64,000 nucleotides of DNA from JACPPO01 sp965262505 (GTDB taxonomy: Bacteria; Acidobacteriota; Vicinamibacteria; Vicinamibacterales; UBA2999), in assembly GCA_965262505.1 (NCBI GenBank), contig CBDHFM010000012.1, forward strand, positions 1-64,000. Direction: 5' to 3'. The notes under the pieces were generated by a model that was not told the DNA's origin, searched no databases, and was given only the letters and a program-made list of their open reading frames with translations. The translations under genes and the position numbers were made by a program. Numbering within the stretch: the first letter of the stretch is position 1; the number at the start of each line of letters is the position of its first letter. Of this stretch, positions 20,501 through 27,852 are shown piece after piece.

Positions 20501-21471
20501 CTCAGCCGCACGACGAACGCCGCCGGGTCCCCTTCGCGCACCGCCGGCGCATCGTCAATCGACAGCCCCGGGGGCTCATCGTCGCCACCTCCGCCGCCGC
20601 CGTCACCATCATCCCCGTCGTCACCATCATCCCCGTCGTCACCATCATCCCCGTCGTCACTCATGCCGTCGCCGATGACTGTCACCTTCACGACGCCGAT
20701 CCCGTGCAGGCTGGGCGGGCAGTAGGTGTCCTGATCCCACACATCGTGCATGAAAGTAATCGTGACGTTCTGATCGTCGTTGTCCTTGTCCTTCAGAGCC
20801 GTAATGCTGACGTCCCGCCACGGGCTCTCCTGCTGATTCTGCGGCCAATCCCTTTGCGCGAATTCCCGGCCGACCGACGGCACCCATCTAATGTCAAAAT
20901 CGCCGTCGCCGTCGGCGTCGTATTTGCCGTCGGCGCGCACCGCCCCATCGACGTGCACCCTGACCCACCATCCGTCGAAGGGCACCGGCCTGGTAAGCCT
21001 GAAGCGGTAGCGGCGGGTTTCTCCTTCGCGGAGGACTAGCACTTTCTTCGTGTCCACCTCGATACTGCCCCCGTCGTTAACCCACTGATCCGTCTGGTTG
21101 GTCTCGGGGTCCGGGTCCTGGGCGTGGAGTGACGTGAGGGCCGTATGCGACACCAGCGCAAGAGCGATCATGGTGGAGATGACGAGGCGCCGCCGGCGGG
21201 ATGGAGCGCCAGCCTCGTAGGGAACGAGCGCGGGACCAGTCTGGTAAATCCGCGTTGCGCCCAGTCGGCCGGGCACGGTCGACGAGCCTGCTGCGCAGGC
21301 CGGCGTTTGTCCGCCTTCTTCAGACGTGGTGGCAGCGACGCGGCCTCGGACATCGCCGCACGCCGAAACGCCCGAACGTGAAACCCGTCTCATCACATGG
21401 ATGATCGGGAATCGCGCGCGCCTGTCGGCGGCGTTGAGCAACGCCGCCTGGGCCTCGTTCGTCGTCGCCAT
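17563..21471 (-). CDS. large Calx-beta repeat protein with C-terminal barrel
   Basis: Up to 1302 residues. A hydrophobic signal segment (MIALALVSHTALTSLHAQ) begins only at residue 101, so the true start is probably near 21171-21285 rather than 21471. Next come a domain of ~170 residues, an Asp/Gly-rich linker, five near-identical 109-residue Calx-beta domains (EGESAAFVVRLSAASG, VAGADYTSTSGTLRFDAGET, EGFTVQLREPSGATV), and a ~400-residue beta-rich C-terminus ending in LLLGTLQF, as in autotransporter-like barrels. I infer a surface adhesin whose Calx-beta stalk binds calcium. It has no neighbour in its operon. Confidence 0.82.
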   Translation of the reverse strand: MATTNEAQAALLNAADRRARFPIIHVMRRVSRSGVSACGDVRGRVAATTSEEGGQTPACAAGSSTVPGRLGATRIYQTGPALVPYEAGAPSRRRRLVISTMIALALVSHTALTSLHAQDPDPETNQTDQWVNDGGSIEVDTKKVLVLREGETRRYRFRLTRPVPFDGWWVRVHVDGAVRADGKYDADGDGDFDIRWVPSVGREFAQRDWPQNQQESPWRDVSITALKDKDNDDQNVTITFMHDVWDQDTYCPPSLHGIGVVKVTVIGDGMSDDGDDGDDGDDGDDGDDGDGGGGGGDDEPPGLSIDDAPAVREGDPAAFVVRLSAASGAAVTVAYETLDGTAVAGADYTSTSGTLRFDAGETRTTIAVPTLEDATAEATEGFTVQLRDPAGATVADGTATGTITDDDEPPGLAIDDAPAVREGESAAFVVRLSAASGTVVTVAYETLDGTAVAGADYTSTSGTLRFDAGETRTTIAVPTLEDATAEATEGFTVQLRDPAGATVADGTATGTITDDDEPPGLAIDDAPAVREGESAAFVVRLSAASGTVVTVAYETLDGTAVAGADYTSTSGTLRFDAGETRQTLAVPTIEDATAEETEGFTVQLREPSGATVADGTATGTITDDDEPPGLAIDDAPTVREGESAAFVVRLSAASGTVVTVAYETLDGTAVAGADYTSTSGTLRFDAGETRQTLAVPTIEDATAEETEGFTVQLREPSGATVADGTATGTITDDDEPPGLAIDDAPTVREGESAAFVVRLSAASGTVVTVAYETLDGTAVAGADYTSTSGTLRFDAGETRQTLAVPTIEDATAEETEGFTVQLREPSGATVADGTATGTITDDAQRRIEVVNDVVLPEVGRALAFSAVRCRIDQVLSGSAPRGTSTELSGHLALSPEARSDQWAAPGVQSPTLVQAFDDSLFLMQSQEEEDGEGRFAAWWCPDYQNLGGGGLGGGITWDGAVSSWQAGADARIGPGLLAGVSFSRSRGSFDYQGGGRNLDAGRGTYALGLVSIHPYLVWSVLPDLDVWGTVGHAWGDLLVVDAAAGTVLTSPATVDSGVVGVSGRLLTRGATTLRLNGEWALAQMNVARASTAFDAAPVDMQRVRMGAEVSYQHTLSSGASLIPWGEVGLRHDGGDGDVGAGLELGGGLRHRNPEAGVTVEGHGRWLLIHRGTLREWGVGGLVRFAPKAVGRGPSVSLMPTWGDSASGVQQLWERGATDPHVHSAAGARLDAEFGYGFGALRDRGVLTPYGGLSLVGEAARGYRLGGRLAVGQSATVSLEAERRQHLAAARTHALLLLGTLQF
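18936..20570 (-). repeat. five tandem 327-bp Calx-beta repeats
   Basis: Units recur exactly every 327 bp. The three copies encoding the C-terminal-most domains are nearly identical in DNA, and the two encoding the N-terminal-most differ at a small set of codons (RTTIAVPTLEDATAEATEG versus RQTLAVPTIEDATAEETEG). The high DNA identity implies recent expansion or gene conversion. Confidence 0.95.
20596..20663 (-). repeat. 18-bp Asp-Gly tandem repeat
   Basis: Repeats of CCGTCGTCACCATCATCC (plus-strand sense) encode a DDGDDG linker between the signal domain and the Calx-beta stalk. Confidence 0.85.
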
Positions 21472-21589
21472 TCTCCAGGCCTAGGGTAAACCACGCCGCC
21501 AGAAATTGGGCGGTGATCTGGGACCGAATTTGACGACGCTATCATTACCGATAAGACTGGCGCGCCTGCCTGGCCTGTGCCGGCGTTCG

Positions 21590-21652
21590 CACCCGCCCGC
21601 CGATGGTCCGCTGTTACGCCGTGTTCAACGTCGAACAAGCGGACGGGCCGCT
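21590..21652 (+). pseudogene. ardC fragment
   Basis: RTRPPMVRCYAVFNVEQADG is nearly identical in DNA to 55220-55277 inside the ArdC gene; nothing else of the gene is present. Confidence 0.8.
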
Positions 21653-21797
21653 GATGACCACTGCCCTAGATCGCGTTCGCGCCGCGCAGAAGACAAGCGA
21701 CACGCTCTGGGAAACCACCTACGCGCTGCGGAAGATGCTCCCGATGTACGAGTAGTTTGTTTCCCCGGCCACTCGGCTTGAGCAAGCCGTCGCCCGC

Positions 21798-21989
21798 ATG
21801 GACGACGTACTCGCGCGGCTGGATCAGTCCATCGCCCGGGTGGACGGCCGGGAGCGGCGGATGCACGCGCTTGAACGGCGCATCGAGCGGGCCTATACCA
21901 CGCTGGCCCTTGGCATCGCTGGTGCAAGCGCCACGTCACGCGCCAGCGCCACACCACCACAGGAGACACCACCCGATGACCAGCAGTGA
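21798..21989 (+). CDS. small coiled-coil protein
   Basis: A 63-residue protein, MDDVLARLDQSIARVDGRER with heptad-like spacing through LERRIERAYTTL, then a Pro/Thr-rich tail. It overlaps the next gene by 14 bases. I do not recognise a family. Location between an ardC fragment and a toxin block suggests accessory-element cargo. Confidence 0.45.
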   Translation: MDDVLARLDQSIARVDGRERRMHALERRIERAYTTLALGIAGASATSRASATPPQETPPDDQQ

Positions 21990-22236
21990 GCTTACTACCC
22001 CCGGCACTCTCAGCACCAAGGCGAGCAAGGCTCTCGACACCATGCGCGCCCGCGCGGCAAAAGCGGACGAGGCGCGCGCGGCCCAGGTCGTGAAGGCCGA
22101 GACGACGGCCGCGACCGTGAACCGCGCGGCAGCCGAGGCATGGGACGCCCTCGCGACCCATGCTGCCCAACAGGCCGACCAGTGCCGCCACGGGGCTGAG
22201 CTGGCCGACCGCACCCGGCACCGTTGGGCGCGCTAG
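21976..22236 (+). CDS. small Ala-rich helical protein
   Basis: An 86-residue, Ala/Arg/Glu-rich, predicted all-helical protein (STKASKALDTMRARAAKADE). Its last 11 codons lie inside the duplicated VapC block, so the C-terminus (ADRTRHRWAR) was probably acquired at the junction. Function unknown. Confidence 0.45.
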   Translation: MTSSELTTPGTLSTKASKALDTMRARAAKADEARAAQVVKAETTAATVNRAAAEAWDALATHAAQQADQCRHGAELADRTRHRWAR

Positions 22237-22248
22237 CTAGCGTGTCGG

Positions 22249-22431
22249 TCAATCCTCGCGGGTGGGAGCGACGCGGCGTGCCGGCAAGCGGACGTACTCG
22301 CGGCCGGAGGCCTCCTGTCTGGCGCGAATGTCCCTGAAGATCGCCTCAACGTCGTAGTCGAACCGCGCAGCGTACGCCTGCCGGATGGCCCGAACTTCAG
22401 CGATGAGTGGGTCCGTTTGCCTCGTCGGCAT
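22249..22431 (-). CDS. small partner of VapC-like toxin
   Basis: 60 residues (MPTRQTDPLIAEVRAIRQAY, FDYDVEAIFRDIRARQEASG), overlapping the 3' end of the PIN-domain gene by 35 bases. A similar helical protein follows the PIN gene at 30604. It is the likely cognate antitoxin, in the unusual toxin-first order. No DNA-binding motif is obvious. Confidence 0.7.
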   Translation of the reverse strand: MPTRQTDPLIAEVRAIRQAYAARFDYDVEAIFRDIRARQEASGREYVRLPARRVAPTRED

Positions 22432-22912
22432 GGTCGTACTCCTCCATAAGCTCATTGGGCGTGCAGATGACCGGTGGCTCGCAGCCAGCCTTGCGGCACG
22501 CTCGCTCGATCCGCGACCGTACGGCGGCATTCGCGATGTGGCGGAGATTCCACGTCACCAGGTAGTCGACCCTGTTCGTGGTGGCAATGCAGACGTGCGC
22601 CGCATCCGCTGCGGCCTCACGTGGAAACGCCCCGAGTTGCAGCAGCCTCTGAGTCAGGGGCGCAGCGTCCTCCGTGGTATCGAGACGCGTGACCATCTCC
22701 AGCGCCGTCAGGCGAGCGCGGGCGGCATCCGCGTCGCCTGCCGCGGCTTCTGTGAAGACAAGCTCCGAAGCGACGAGAACGAACCGCTCCGGCGCGTCGC
22801 GCCACCATTCCCGCGTCATGGTTTGCTGCGCCGCGACGATGAGGTCTCGAGACGGCCGCGCTGTCAGGTAGCTGACGATCGAGGTCTCAACGTAGACGCT
22901 GGGCTTCGTCAT
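22397..22912 (-). CDS. VapC-like PIN-domain toxin
   Basis: 171 residues. The PIN-fold acidic residues are recognisable in VYVETSIVSYLTARPS, ELVFTEAAAGD and ADAAHVCIATTNRVDYLVTW. PIN toxins are Mg-dependent RNases. It matches the family whose C-terminus reads PPVICTPNELM and which pairs with a short downstream gene. Paralogues are 12776-13237 (frameshifted) and 30123-30614 (intact, divergent). Confidence 0.85.
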   Translation of the reverse strand: MTKPSVYVETSIVSYLTARPSRDLIVAAQQTMTREWWRDAPERFVLVASELVFTEAAAGDADAARARLTALEMVTRLDTTEDAAPLTQRLLQLGAFPREAAADAAHVCIATTNRVDYLVTWNLRHIANAAVRSRIERACRKAGCEPPVICTPNELMEEYDHADEANGPTHR

Positions 22913-23176
22913 GGTCGGCCGGGCAAGGGCGCGAGTCCAATTTTTCGGCCATTATCGTCCGCAGACAGGGCGGATGGCAATCTCGCCGCCCACGGCTTGC
23001 TCGACGTGCCCACGTGGAATCGGCACCCACTGATCGTCTACCGGGCGCCGACCGGCCTCAACAGTGTCGCCCCGCTCCCGGACGGAGGCGGCGAACGACG
23101 AGTGGGCGCTGACCGCGAGGAGAGTACCGGACGCTGCTCTTCCGTCGCCGGCCGGGGCAATCTCAAACGCTGGAAG

Positions 23177-23596
23177 CTACAAGGGAACATCCTTCTCCGC
23201 CGCCCTGTTTACCCTCTCCACCTGATCGCCCACGTTACGACTGATATTCGACGTTCGCGGCTTCACCTTGACAGCACGGTCGAGCACTTCTTCGGCCCAC
23301 TGATTCAGGCTCTTGCCGGACAGTTCCGCCGCGAGCGCGGCTTGGCGGTGTACTTCGGGGCTGACGCGAAACATCATCCGGCCCGAATAGGGCTTCTGGG
23401 GTGGCTTGCCAATCCCGGCACAGGTCTCGATATAGTCCTCCACGGCCTCATGGAAGGCCTCCCGAAGGGCGTCCACGGTATCGGCGTGAAAACCGACCCC
23501 GTCGCGGATGCCCGCGATCCGGCCGGTGAAGACTCTGTCCTCGTTGTTATAGTCAATCCGGGCCGAGTACCCCTTGTGCGTCATGGTGTTCGTCAT
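23177..23596 (-). CDS. hicB: HicB-family antitoxin
   Basis: 139 residues. An N-terminal degenerate RNase-H-like HicB domain (YSARIDYNNEDRVFTGRIAG, ALREAFHEAVEDYIETC) is followed by a ribbon-helix-helix (FRVSPEVHRQAALAAELSGK, LNQWAEEVL). It neutralises HicA and represses the operon. The ATG at 23596 overlaps the hicA stop by ATGA. Confidence 0.9.
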   Translation of the reverse strand: MTNTMTHKGYSARIDYNNEDRVFTGRIAGIRDGVGFHADTVDALREAFHEAVEDYIETCAGIGKPPQKPYSGRMMFRVSPEVHRQAALAAELSGKSLNQWAEEVLDRAVKVKPRTSNISRNVGDQVERVNRAAEKDVPL

Positions 23597-23850
23597 GGTG
23601 TGATCCCCATCCTTTCCAAAAACGCGCGGGCGGCGCGAATCTGATACCGCTTGGCTTCCTTGGTCGGGTGCGGGCGGTGGAACGTTTCGACCTCGCCATC
23701 CTTCTCGAACCGCACCCGTGACCCCCGGCCCTCGATCACCCGTGCGCCCGCGGCGATGAGCAGCCCTTCGAGGGCCGCCCATTCGATGGTCCCGGACACG
23801 GGATCACGAAAGACGGCCGTCAGCGTCTTGCGCTGCTTACCCGTCATCAT
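23593..23850 (-). CDS. hicA: HicA-family toxin
   Basis: 85 residues from MMTGKQRKTL. It has the double-stranded-RNA-binding-like fold: ALEGLLIAAGARVIEGRGSR and a His-rich strand ETFHRPHPTKEAKRYQIRAA with the catalytic His candidate. It acts as a ribosome-independent mRNA interferase. Toxin-first order with hicB immediately downstream. Confidence 0.87.
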   Translation of the reverse strand: MMTGKQRKTLTAVFRDPVSGTIEWAALEGLLIAAGARVIEGRGSRVRFEKDGEVETFHRPHPTKEAKRYQIRAARAFLERMGITP

Positions 23851-23908
23851 CAGAACGCTACAGTATGCTTGCAGTATGTGCAATCAGTAGCCCGCCCTTC
23901 CCGATCGA

Positions 23909-24028
23909 ATGCGCGTCCTCTCGGAGGTCACCGAAGCCTCCGTTGTGAAGGCGGTTCAATTACATGACCGCGAGGGCCGCCTCGTCGTCATGGATATGGA
24001 AGGCGTCGCCTCGCGCCTCGTGTCTTGA
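23909..24028 (+). CDS. possible micro-protein
   Basis: A 39-residue frame (MRVLSEVTEASVVKAVQLHD) with no clear ribosome site, in the gap between hicA and the ardC fragment. It may be a remnant; low confidence. Confidence 0.2.
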   Translation: MRVLSEVTEASVVKAVQLHDREGRLVVMDMEGVASRLVS

Positions 24029-24139
24029 GCAATTTCCCAGGCTGACCTCGTCATCACTCCGATGCGCGCGACGACGCTGGACGCCACGGTCGGGGGGCGC
24101 GCGCTGCCGACCGGTCACCCGTTGCGTCTGGACTGAGAC

Positions 24140-24411
24140 ACGCACTCAAGGACGGTGCCGGGAACTTCGGCGGCGTGGAGTGCGCCCGCGAAGAACTCCG
24201 GGCCGAAATATCGGCCATGCTGACCGGCGACTGGGTGGGCGTCGGTCACGACGGCAGCCGAGGCGCGGCGTACGTCCAGGGCTGGATCACGGCGCTGGAC
24301 CCGCGCCCGCCCATGCCCGTGGATGCCGACCCTGGACCTCGCGCGGATGATCGTCAACCCGAGGGAGATCCTCAGCCCCGACGGGCGCGGCGATCGCGCG
24401 CGGGTGACACG
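24140..24411 (+). pseudogene. ardC C-terminal fragment
   Basis: LKDGAGNFGGVECAREELRA and VGVGHDGSRGAAYVQGWITA match the region after the HExxH motif of ArdC. It runs in frame into the replication-relaxation-like gene, as in the fusion at 32170, but the metallopeptidase active site is gone. Confidence 0.8.
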
Positions 24412-25386
24412 ATGACCAGCCGCTCGGCCCAGGTCGACACGAGCCCCGAGAGCCCCGCCACGGTCCCGACGTTGCCGGATCGCGCTGGCCAGCTCGCGCC
24501 CCTCGGCTGGACCGGCCGCGAGGCCGAATGGCTGGCCCTGGTCGCCTTGCATAGCGGCGCGTTTACGCGCGCGCAATGTGGGGTGTACTTCCAGGCCGGC
24601 GACGACCGCAAACGCCTGTTGCGGTTCGTCCGCGCCCTCATCGAGAAGCACCTCGCCATCGAGGACGAGCGGCCCATCTTCCCCGGCGGCGCGCGGGCCG
24701 TGTTGCTCACCGGCAAGCCCATTTATCAGGCGCTGGGCATCCCCGACGTGCGACACCACCGGTCGAAGGCCGCGACGACGATCGTCCTCCTGCGCCGGCT
24801 CCTCTCGCTCGATTACCTCATCGCGCGGCCGACCGTCGGATGGCTCCCCATCGAGGGCGACAAGGTGCAGCGGTTCGAGGCGCTCGGGTTGGACCGCCGC
24901 ACCTTCCCGTACCGGCTGTCCGGGCCGGCCGGGACACCGCCGCCGCCGCGCTCTTTCGCGTTCACGCTGCCGATCGCCGTGAACGATCACGCGGCGACGT
25001 TTGTGTACGTCGATCCGGGGCAGTCCACCGATAGCGAGCTGCGCGCGTGGGTGTGGCCCACGCGCCCCTGTGGGCCGCACTTCGGGCGCGGACTTTCGCC
25101 GTGCAGGTCGCCGCGGTTGGCATCGGCGCAGCGGCGGCAGACCGCGCCGCGCCCGTGCTCAAATACTGGACCCAGGACGGCGACGGCACGGGCGTAGACC
25201 CCCACGGGACAGACCCAGGCCGACCCGGACATCCGCCAGGCGATCGCGCGTCTGAAGGCAGGGATCAGCGGCGGCGATCCCGCGTTGCTGACGGCGCTCG
25301 GCGGTTTCACCACGGCCGTGCGTCGGCTCAAAGAGCTGCGTCAACTTCCCGAAGGCACGCCCACCACTCGCCGCCACCGCGCGCCG
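24412..25386 (+). pseudogene. replication-relaxation-like gene, two frameshifts
   Basis: Homologous along its length to the intact 328-residue protein at 42711 and to the C-terminal half of 32170-34314: LGWTGREAEWLALVALHSGAF, PGGARAVLLTGKPIYQALGI, VYVDPGQSTDSELRAW. One base is lost near 25052 and the frame shifts again near 25200. The 3' end is replaced at 25387 by a recombinase remnant on the other strand. It is dead but marks module A as the same kind of element as B and C. Confidence 0.85.
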
Positions 25387-25546
25387 CCTTGCGGTTGGAA
25401 AACGCTTTGTCGCGCGCCTCCTTGAGCGAGACGAGCGGAAAGCCGCCGAGCCCCACGTCGCGGCGATGTCCACGGATCACGATCCGCTGGATCCAACTTC
25501 GCGTGCCAGTGGGTTGAACGGTCAGGTAGAGGCCGTTGCCATCTCC
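25387..25546 (-). pseudogene. tyrosine recombinase internal fragment, module A
   Basis: The minus strand reads GDGNGLYLTVQPTGTRSWI then RRDVGLGGFPLVSLKEARDK, the second segment of the DUF4102-type N-terminal domain. It begins exactly at the codons where the plus-strand N-terminal fragment at 26956-27069 stops (RYGDG). Both halves share the unusual Gly-Asp-Gly where other copies have Cys-Asp-Gly. Its own C-terminal catalytic part is lost. Confidence 0.85.
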
Positions 25547-25553
25547 ACTACGG
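25533..25553 (-). repeat. candidate crossover site, module A left
   Basis: On the minus strand: arm CCGTAGT, spacer GGAGATG, arm GCAACGG. The spacer equals that of the right site at 27054-27074, which is in the opposite orientation. Confidence 0.6.
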
Positions 25554-25608
25554 CCTCACAGGATCCACCAACGTGTAGTATTGTGCAGTATGCAGTATAA
25601 ACGGTGTA

Positions 25609-25626
25609 GTAATAACTATTTATGAC
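25609..25626. promoter_or_regulatory. palindromic operator candidate upstream of recombinase
   Basis: GTAATAACTATTTATGAC, a near palindrome in an AT-rich island. Related to sites at 42264, 47370 and 51890. Confidence 0.55.
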
Positions 25627-25682
25627 ACCTGACGCGCTGCCTGATACGCTCACGACATCCTTTACGGTCCATACACATCCCC

Positions 25683-25690
25683 TATACAAT
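25683..25690 (+). promoter_or_regulatory. -10 box of recombinase gene
   Basis: TATACAAT lies six bases before the ATG at 25697, so the transcript would have almost no leader. The same arrangement occurs at 47444-47451. Confidence 0.5.
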
Positions 25691-25696
25691 GAGGGT

Positions 25697-26959
25697 ATGA
25701 ATAGCGCGACCCAGACGCTGCGCCTGCCGCGACGGACCAAGCCCAGAGGCCGCCATCCCGACAAGCGGCTGACGGCAGGCTTCGTGCGGACCGTCGCGCC
25801 AGGACGATACTGCGATGGCCAGGGGTTGTATCTTTACGTCCAGCCGTCCGGCACCCGGAGCTGGGTCCAGCGGCTCATGATCCACGGTCGCCGCCGTGAC
25901 ATCGGGCTCGGCAGCGTGGCGCTGGTGCCGCTCGTCGAGGCGCGCGAGAAGGCACGGGTCAACCGCAAGCTGGCCCGCGAGGGGGGCGACCCGCTCGCGG
26001 AGAAGCGCCGCGCGGAGGGGACGCCGACGTTTACGGAGGCGGCCCGCCGCGTGCTGGAACAGAAACGGGCCGGCTGGCGGAACGGCCGGCACCCGCAGAG
26101 CTGGTGGACGAGTCTGGAGCGCTACGCCTTTCCCCGGATTGGCGCACGGCCGGTGTCCGACGTAACGAGCGCTGAGGTGCTGGAGGTGCTCACGCCGGTC
26201 TGGCACGTGAAGGCGCAGACCGCGCGGCGGGTGCGTGAGCGGATCCGGGCGGTGCTGGAGTGGGCCGTGGCCATGGAGTACCGCAGCGACAACCCGTGTG
26301 ACCGCATCGGGCCGGTCCTCGGACCGCAGCAGGCAACGGTGGCGCACATGCGGGCGCTCGCGCACCAGGACGTGCCGGCAGCCCTCGCACGGGTGCGGGC
26401 ATCCGGTGCGGCCGCCATCGTCACGCTGGCGTTCGAGTTTCTCGTGCTGACCGCGGCGCGGTGGGGCGAGGTCCGCGGGGCCGCGTGGACCGAGATCGAC
26501 GTGGACGCCGCCGTGTGGACCATCCCGGCCGCGCGCATGAAGGCGAAGCGCCCGCACCGAGTCCCACTACCGGAGCGCACGACGGAGATCCTTAAGGCGG
26601 CGCGGACGCGTGGCGACGGTCCGCTCGTGTTTCCCGGGCGGGACGGGGCGCCGCTGGCCGACAAACGGCTGCGCCGGCTCCTCCAACAGCAGGGGATCGC
26701 GGCCGTGCCGCACGGCTTCCGGTCCACCTTCCGAGACTGGGCGGCCGAGGAAACCGATCATCCGCGCGAGGTCATCGAGGCGGCGCTGGCGCACGTCGTG
26801 CAGAACAAGGTCGAAGCGGCCTATGCCCGCTCTGACCTGTTCGAGCGGCGGCGGCGGCTCATGGGCGACTGGGCGGCCTATTTGAACGGGACGCCTCGTC
26901 CGGCTGTGTACAATGGTTCCGTTCCCGGCATCAGACGAGAGGAGGCTCGACGGTCATGA
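25697..26959 (+). CDS. P4-type tyrosine recombinase, intact (module A)
   Basis: 420 residues. The DUF4102-like N-terminal domain includes RPSG-type strands (GRYCDGQGLYLYVQPSGTRS). The core-binding region is central, and the catalytic domain has Arg in LTAARWGEVRGAAW, His-x-x-Arg in PHGFRSTFRDW, His in EAALAHVV and nucleophile Tyr in AAYARSDLFERR. It performs site-specific strand exchange. The gene lies entirely inside the segment flanked by the two candidate crossover sites. Its stop overlaps by ATGA the plus-strand N-terminal fragment of a second recombinase. The ATG at 25697 was chosen over an upstream frame because the -10 box directly precedes it. Confidence 0.93.
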   Translation: MNSATQTLRLPRRTKPRGRHPDKRLTAGFVRTVAPGRYCDGQGLYLYVQPSGTRSWVQRLMIHGRRRDIGLGSVALVPLVEAREKARVNRKLAREGGDPLAEKRRAEGTPTFTEAARRVLEQKRAGWRNGRHPQSWWTSLERYAFPRIGARPVSDVTSAEVLEVLTPVWHVKAQTARRVRERIRAVLEWAVAMEYRSDNPCDRIGPVLGPQQATVAHMRALAHQDVPAALARVRASGAAAIVTLAFEFLVLTAARWGEVRGAAWTEIDVDAAVWTIPAARMKAKRPHRVPLPERTTEILKAARTRGDGPLVFPGRDGAPLADKRLRRLLQQQGIAAVPHGFRSTFRDWAAEETDHPREVIEAALAHVVQNKVEAAYARSDLFERRRRLMGDWAAYLNGTPRPAVYNGSVPGIRREEARRS

Positions 26960-27114
26960 CGCTCCCGACACACCCGCACGAACTTCGACCCCCAGGCCGG
27001 CGGCTTAAACATGCACTCACGCCCGCCTTCGTGCGCAACGTGGCCACGGCCGGCCGTTACGGAGATGGTCGCCGCCGATCTCGTGCAACTGCTTCAGAAT
27101 ACATGGCTTATTGA
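26956..27114 (+). pseudogene. recombinase N-terminal fragment, module A
   Basis: 52-residue frame (MTLPTHPHELRPPGRRLKHA, then AFVRNVATAGRYGDG), homologous to recombinase N-termini up to GDG at 27069 and unrelated after that. Preceded by GAGGAGG and coupled to the upstream recombinase by ATGA. Inversion of 25540-27067 would join it in frame to the fragment at 25387-25546. Confidence 0.85.
27054..27074 (+). repeat. candidate crossover site, module A right
   Basis: CCGTTAC arm, GGAGATG spacer, GTCGCCG. Spacer identical to the left site at 25533-25553. Confidence 0.6.
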
Positions 27115-27133
27115 CCAGCCCCCGCGTTCGCTT

Positions 27134-27196
27134 CCCTCGTTGTACCCCTCTATCTGAACAGGACCCTGCCGGACCGAGAAAGCCGTCCGTGGACGG
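27134..27196 (+). repeat. right-flank motif of module A
   Basis: A 42-bp motif (27134-27175; CCCTCGTTGTACCCCTC then ACAGGACC...GGACC) begins 73 bases after the start of the crossover spacer. Six bases later comes the palindromic GCCGTCCGTGGACGG. Identical spacing in modules B and C. Confidence 0.7.
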
Positions 27197-27539
27197 CCCC
27201 GGCCTGAGCGCCAGCGTGACCACCACGGAACCCGTCGTGACGCCGATCCGCTCGCGTCCCACCGCTGCCGTCGCGGCTCCCATGGCGGCGACGCGCCGCT
27301 GGATCGTGTGGCCACCGGTGATCACGTCGTAGGGCACAACCACGCCGGCAGCGACGGCCGGCACGTCCCCGGCGTGGCGCGTCTCGACCAGAAGGTCGCC
27401 GCCAGATCAGGCGCGCGAATGAGGGAAGAACCCGCAGGCCTCGGCCCGCGGGACGGGGGAGGCACCGTCGAGCCCGAGTTCGTCGCGGCGGCCGCGGATG
27501 GCGATGCGCTGGGTCGATCCACTCCCGCCACGCCGCCCG
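27197..27539. other. no gene recognised
   Basis: Between the right-flank motif and the paired words I see no credible reading frame. Confidence 0.5.
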
Positions 27540-27586
27540 TTACCCACAATCTTACCCACACGTGGTGTCCGATGCCCCTGGACTCT
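27540..27586 (+). repeat. paired 9-bp words, left of surface gene A
   Basis: TTACCCACA, three bases, TTACCCACA, ten bases, then GATGCCCCTGGACTCT. Same 9-3-9-10 scaffold as at 36914 and 49186 with different words. The same word pair recurs at 51522-51542. Confidence 0.75.
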
Positions 27587-27775
27587 ACCGGACGGCTTCA
27601 CGCGCTCCTGGATCTGCGCGTGGCCCTGGAGCGACCACGGAGCAGCCGATCTCCGTGAGACGACCAGGACCGGAAAGAGGACGAGCTGGCCAGTAAGGCG
27701 GGACCGCCGTGGACCCCGAAGCACCAGCCGGACCCAATCTGTGGAATCAATGAGGCGGGTAGCTGGCTATAAACG

Positions 27776-27812
27776 AAAAAAAGGCGAGCGGACACCGGAG
27801 GTGCCGCTCGCC
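27776..27812 (-). terminator. Rho-independent terminator of surface gene A
   Basis: On the minus strand GGCGAGCGG...CCGCTCGCC forms a strong stem followed by seven T residues, about 150 bp beyond the stop at 27961. Confidence 0.9.
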
Positions 27813-27852
27813 GAAAAATCGCCGGGCGAACCTGGAGCACCGTTCCACTACC

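Larger units (their letters stand above)
22202..23028. repeat. VapC-like block, copy 2
   Basis: Intact counterpart of 12526-13353. Confidence 0.9.

Noticed and set aside
18936..20570. CRISPR-like array
   Set aside because: Units are contiguous 327-bp coding repeats without spacers and no cas genes are present.
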